NCBI GenBank assembly: GCA_900313925.1
Contig: OMTF01000033.1
Span: 1 to 62,436, forward strand
DNA: 62,436 nt
Source: an uncultured Eubacteriales bacterium
Lineage (GTDB): Bacteria > Bacillota > Clostridia > Oscillospirales > Oscillospiraceae
Direction: 5' to 3'
Positions 59,598 to 62,436 of the stretch are shown here, piece after piece (within the stretch, counting starts at the first letter, position 1; each line of letters starts with the position of its first letter). The notes beneath the pieces are model-generated. The model saw only the letters and a list, made by a program, of their open reading frames with translations. It made no database searches and had not been told where the DNA came from. The translations under genes were made by a program, and so were the position numbers.

Positions 59598-60460
59598 TCC
59601 CTGTCCTCCTCTCCGGCTTCCTTTCCCGCGCGGTGCCGGTACGCGGTCTCCAGCCGGCCGCGCAGCACAAGAAATGCCGCCCGGACGGCGGCCAGGCGGT
59701 GCCGCAGCTCCTGCGCGGTTATCCCGGGCAGGCTCTCGGGAAGACTCCATTGCTGAAATCCCGGGTAAAGAAATCCGCAGTGCCGATCCATCAGAAATGC
59801 GCAGCCCTCTGCCATCCAAAGGTGCGCCGGACGGTCATAGGCTTCCTGCCCGGCGGCAAACTCCCCGTGGGCAAGTTCCGCCGTGAGCGCATGGAAGAGA
59901 TCCTCTTCCGCGATTCCTTCTGCAATATGAATGGATTTTTCCTCATGCACATACTCCGCCATGCCCGCTTCCAAAATTTCCGAGTCGATGCCGACCGGCA
60001 GGATCTCCGGAACCGCGCTTTCCAGCAGCGCTTCCAGCAGTATACGGTCCGAAACGGGCTTCTGCAGAGGCGGCGCCTTGCGGGGCGGTGACAGAACCTG
60101 ACTCCGATCAAAATAATATCCGACATCTCTTCCGGAGCCGGCGCGGGCCCGATCCGTGCAGAACAGGCCGATTCCCTTTTCGCCTCTCCGTACCGGACTT
60201 CCGATTCTCTTCCATTCGTCATAGGTTTTCAGTTCGGAAGCCTCCGGGCACTGCCCGAGAAGCAGAAGAACGTTATTCACGGTGCATTCCGGGAAGATCG
60301 CCTGCATCCGAAAATAGTTTTCCAATTTCTGCGGTTCCGCCAGCAGCGTTTGCAGGACTTCGCCCGCAAGGCTCCAGAACCGGTCCCGGACCGTCCTTTT
60401 TCTCGTCATATATTCTCTTCCCGCCGAAGCCGCCCGCACCGGCTGCATTTCAGTTTCCAC
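59594..60460 (-). CDS. ArdC-like protein with degenerate peptidase domain
   Basis: About 288 residues from a GTG at 60460; the start is uncertain and the frame opens at 60541 inside pcfB. The N-terminal part (VRDRFWSLAGEVLQTL ... NNVLLLLGQCPEAS ... YDEWKRIGSPVRRGEKGIGLF) is an ArdC-like ssDNA-binding domain. The C-terminal part aligns with the metallopeptidase half of its neighbour at 61133, but HEIAHAWYH has become AELAHGEFA and only the downstream AEGCAFLMDRHCG is kept, so zinc binding is probably lost. A tandem paralogue with a dead active site, perhaps a regulatory partner. Confidence 0.75.
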   Translation of the reverse strand: METEMQPVRAASAGREYMTRKRTVRDRFWSLAGEVLQTLLAEPQKLENYFRMQAIFPECTVNNVLLLLGQCPEASELKTYDEWKRIGSPVRRGEKGIGLFCTDRARAGSGRDVGYYFDRSQVLSPPRKAPPLQKPVSDRILLEALLESAVPEILPVGIDSEILEAGMAEYVHEEKSIHIAEGIAEEDLFHALTAELAHGEFAAGQEAYDRPAHLWMAEGCAFLMDRHCGFLYPGFQQWSLPESLPGITAQELRHRLAAVRAAFLVLRGRLETAYRHRAGKEAGEEDRE

Positions 60461-61136
60461 GTTCAAGCATCTGCTCTCCTTTCCTTTGTCCTTCCCGCAG
60501 GCTCCGGACCGTGCCGGTGAGCCTCGCAAGCCGCCCTTCAAGGCTTTCCCGAATTGTAGGAATCTCCAGCGGATTCCCGCCGGGTTCTCCGCAGATGATC
60601 GTCGAGCCGCGGCCGAAATTCGGCCGCCGGGTAGGGTTTATTTCCCGCACGGTTCTATCCGGGTGAAAAATCCGATCATAGGCGCTGCGGCCGCCGTTCG
60701 CATCCGCTTTTTCCGCTTCGGGGCGCGCCGGTTCTTTCCGCCGTTCCGCTGCCTGCTGCAGAATCCGCTGCATGCGCGGTGCGTCGGAAGCGCGGACCAG
60801 GACCTTGGCCCCATCCGGTTCCGTGCGGCGCATCTGCGCACAGTAGGTAAGGCCATACCGCCTCGCAATGCGGCTGAACGCCCGCAGATCCGATTTGGGA
60901 ACGGCAAAGACCGTAAGATTTTCCCCGCTCCGAAGCATCTGCAGCAGCCGGACGCGTCCGCCGCTCCGAAAGCTTTCCTGCTGCAGCGCTTCCAGAAAAG
61001 CCGCCGCATCCTGTGCGCCGGTTCCCGTCACCCGCAGCGTAAGCTCCATGCCCCGCAGGGTCAGATGCACTATTTCCACCGCCGCTTCACTGCTGATGTT
61101 GCTGATGAGCCTTCCCTCCTTCCCTTCGTCCGTCAT
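60450..61136 (-). CDS. PcfB-family (DUF3801) conjugation accessory protein
   Basis: A 228-residue protein. The N-terminal 140 residues fit DUF3801/PcfB: EAAVEIVHLTLRGMELTLRVTGTGAQDAAAFLEALQQ, LRAFSRIARRYGLTYCAQMRR. The C-terminal part is Arg/Ser-rich and probably disordered. PcfB helps the coupling protein recruit the relaxosome in enterococcal plasmids. The start overlaps the preceding ArdC-like stop (ATGA), and its own end overlaps the next gene, so the four genes read as one translationally coupled block. Confidence 0.88.
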   Translation of the reverse strand: MTDEGKEGRLISNISSEAAVEIVHLTLRGMELTLRVTGTGAQDAAAFLEALQQESFRSGGRVRLLQMLRSGENLTVFAVPKSDLRAFSRIARRYGLTYCAQMRRTEPDGAKVLVRASDAPRMQRILQQAAERRKEPARPEAEKADANGGRSAYDRIFHPDRTVREINPTRRPNFGRGSTIICGEPGGNPLEIPTIRESLEGRLARLTGTVRSLREGQRKGEQMLERGN

Positions 61137-62353
61137 CGCTCCCGAACCGGTTCCCGTGCGGGAATCCGGGCCGCCTTTTCCGGCGCCATCGGACCCGCCG
61201 TCTCCGCAGGCGTCAGAGACTGCAGCTTTGCAAGAAGTGTCCTTGCCGTTTCCTGCTCCCGAGCCGTAAATTCCTCCGGCTGTTCCAGGAGCATCCGCAG
61301 CGGTCCCATGTATTTTTCTGTCCGGCCATGCTTGAGATCCTCCTGCACACGCTTTGCTTCCTGTTCCGGGTCGCGGGTTTCGTCGCGAAAGTCCCCCAGC
61401 GGCATTTGAGAGTAAAACTCGGCAATCCGCTCGCTCGTCTGCTCTACTTCCCGCTGCTGGATTCTCTCCATGGCAAAGCGGTCTGCGGCGTCAATAATTC
61501 CGGCAGCGCCCCGGCGGATATCGCTGAGGGAGCTTTTCAGCTGCCACAGGCTTTTATCTCCGCTCCAGAGCGCGATGTACGGAAATGAGTACTCGCCGGT
61601 GTCCAGGCCGTAATGGGAGGCGATAACGAATGCCATGCTTTCCGCCTGCACCTCCCGCAGGCTCCGCTCCCGCTCGCCAGCCCCCGGTACCGGCGGCTCC
61701 GTATGGTACCAGGCATGGGCAATCTCGTGAATCAGGGTCTTTACGGTCTGCGCCTGGCTCATATTTTCCTGCAGCAGAATTTCTCCTGTCGTGCGGTTAA
61801 AACAGCCGCGGACGCCCGCCTCCTGCATACGTCCGAATCGGACCGGGACGCCGGCGGCTTCCTTCAGGGCTGCGAGCAGGACATCATAGTTTTCCACCGT
61901 ACCGGCCAGGTCCTTCAGTTCCAGCATCGGCAGGGGCTTTCCCTCCGTCTGGGATACGTCGAAAACCGTACTTACCTGATAGCGGGCCTGTTTGGATTCC
62001 ACCCATTCCATCTGCGGCCGTCCCTCTTCGTCCAGCAGCGGCTTGCCGGTTTCCGGGTCCGTTTTCGCCCGCTGTGTACGGACTTTTGTAATGACGGGAG
62101 CGATAATGCGGATCCCTTTCTCCCCTTTGCGGACACTGCGTCCGAATTTCCGCTGCCAGGCCGCATAGCCGGCGACCAGCGTCGCGTCCGGCTTCTGCAT
62201 GGCGATAAGCAGGCTGTTGTTGACGCTGTAATGATGGAATCGGCTCATCGTCTGCAGATATTTTACGTACCCGTCCGAGGTAAAAAAATCCCGGACTCCT
62301 TCTTCCAGAGTCCGGGTCACTTCTTCCATCGCCGTAGGGTTTTCCTGTGTCAT
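61133..62353 (-). CDS. ArdC-like antirestriction protein with ImmA/IrrE-type peptidase domain
   Basis: A 406-residue protein. Residues about 10-110 are an ArdC N-terminal domain (FFTSDGYVKYLQTMSRFHHYSVNNSLLIAMQKPDATLVAGYAAWQRKFGRSVRKGEKGIRI). Residues about 190-260 form a zinc metallopeptidase with HEIAHAWYH (about 212-220) and the third ligand region EVQAESMAFVIASHYGLDTGEYSFPYI. ArdC proteins bind single-stranded DNA and protect incoming DNA from restriction. It is the first gene of the visible conjugation block; a group II intron ends about 30 bases upstream. Ribosome site GGAAAGGAGC. Confidence 0.9.
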   Translation of the reverse strand: MTQENPTAMEEVTRTLEEGVRDFFTSDGYVKYLQTMSRFHHYSVNNSLLIAMQKPDATLVAGYAAWQRKFGRSVRKGEKGIRIIAPVITKVRTQRAKTDPETGKPLLDEEGRPQMEWVESKQARYQVSTVFDVSQTEGKPLPMLELKDLAGTVENYDVLLAALKEAAGVPVRFGRMQEAGVRGCFNRTTGEILLQENMSQAQTVKTLIHEIAHAWYHTEPPVPGAGERERSLREVQAESMAFVIASHYGLDTGEYSFPYIALWSGDKSLWQLKSSLSDIRRGAAGIIDAADRFAMERIQQREVEQTSERIAEFYSQMPLGDFRDETRDPEQEAKRVQEDLKHGRTEKYMGPLRMLLEQPEEFTAREQETARTLLAKLQSLTPAETAGPMAPEKAARIPAREPVRER

Positions 62354-62381
62354 GAACGCTCCTTTCCTGCGCAGGGCATTG

Positions 62382-62436
62382 AATCGAGTAGGGGAGGTTT
62401 TCCCTCCCCTCTCACACCACCGTACGTGCCGTTCGG
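62382..62436 (-). mobile_element. 3' end of a group II intron (clipped by the window edge)
   Basis: Read on the minus strand the edge sequence gives CACGTACGGTGGTGTGAGAG, then a GGGGAGG-loop-CCTCCCC stem and CTACTCGATT. This matches the 3' half of domain V followed by domain VI with its branch-point A, the conserved end of bacterial group II introns with maturase genes. The exon resumes near 62381 with the leader of the ArdC-like gene. The maturase and 5' end lie beyond the window. Confidence 0.75.

Noticed and set aside
1-62436. tRNA, rRNA, CRISPR arrays, transposases
   Set aside because: No cloverleaf with a T-loop signature, no regularly spaced repeats and no transposase motifs were found; the only mobile-element evidence is the transfer module, the intron end and the feoB-linked repeats.

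Overview
The window looks like chromosome from a Gram-positive anaerobe of the Bacillota (Clostridia), with moderately high GC. The grounds are strong Shine-Dalgarno sites, frequent GTG/TTG starts, an LPXTG-type surface protein, two secreted proteins with clostridial cell-wall-binding (CWB2) repeats, a CIRCE/HrcA site, a TPP riboswitch with an intrinsic terminator, DegV, methionine gamma-lyase and a clostridial-type conjugative module. No tRNA, rRNA, CRISPR array or complete insertion sequence was seen.

Layout. 1-2.5 kb: ArsR and TetR regulators with visible operator-like palindromes, and a MATE exporter. 2.7-9.3 kb: an LPXTG-like adhesin, an unknown anchored protein, a GNAT, a decayed racemase fragment, a DUF1905 protein and BirA. 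9.4-11.5 kb: an LRR/CWB2 surface protein. 11.7-16.96 kb: a complete thiamin-precursor salvage operon (promoter, TPP riboswitch, thiD, tenA, ABC ATPase, permease, lipoprotein, second permease, terminator). 17.3-19.4 kb: a divergent thiM paralogue, a TrmH methyltransferase and a 38-residue membrane miniprotein. 19.4-24.5 kb: DegV, CIRCE-controlled Hsp20, methionine gamma-lyase, a YjdF-type membrane protein and a DUF4342 protein. 24.6-27.4 kb: a large DEAH helicase with a membrane segment. 28.0-29.3 kb: two feoA genes and a feoB cut off inside its Walker A motif. 29.4-34.7 kb: a phospholipase D/cardiolipin synthase, a two-gene unit led by a TerB-N-like protein, DUF389, a FeoB-associated Cys-rich peptide and a DtxR-type regulator. 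35.3-41.4 kb: an alpha/beta hydrolase, thiM-thiE, an orphan Dam methylase, a membrane protein and an aldehyde dehydrogenase. 41.4-49.3 kb: small unknown genes, a decayed TetR gene, a GNAT, a PhlG-like protein, a second CWB2 protein and a second MATE exporter. 49.3-62.4 kb: the transfer module of an integrative conjugative element, entirely on the minus strand (ArdC-like, PcfB, degenerate ArdC paralogue, VirD4, Maff2/VirB2, TrbL, sortase B, PrgI, VirB4, lysozyme/CHAP). A DMT exporter and an aldo/keto reductase are embedded in it, and the 3' end of a group II intron is clipped by the right edge.

How the genes connect. Thiamin: the ABC system imports a pyrimidine precursor, TenA and ThiD convert it, ThiM makes the thiazole phosphate and ThiE joins the two; no de novo thiC/thiG/thiH is present. 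Iron: feoA x2, the feoB remnant, the FeoB-associated peptide and the DtxR-type gene share a recurring AT-rich element, suggesting one regulon that has been split and has lost its permease here. The conjugative module lacks relaxase and integrase inside the window, and its left end abuts a MATE gene, so it is either rearranged or only partly visible.
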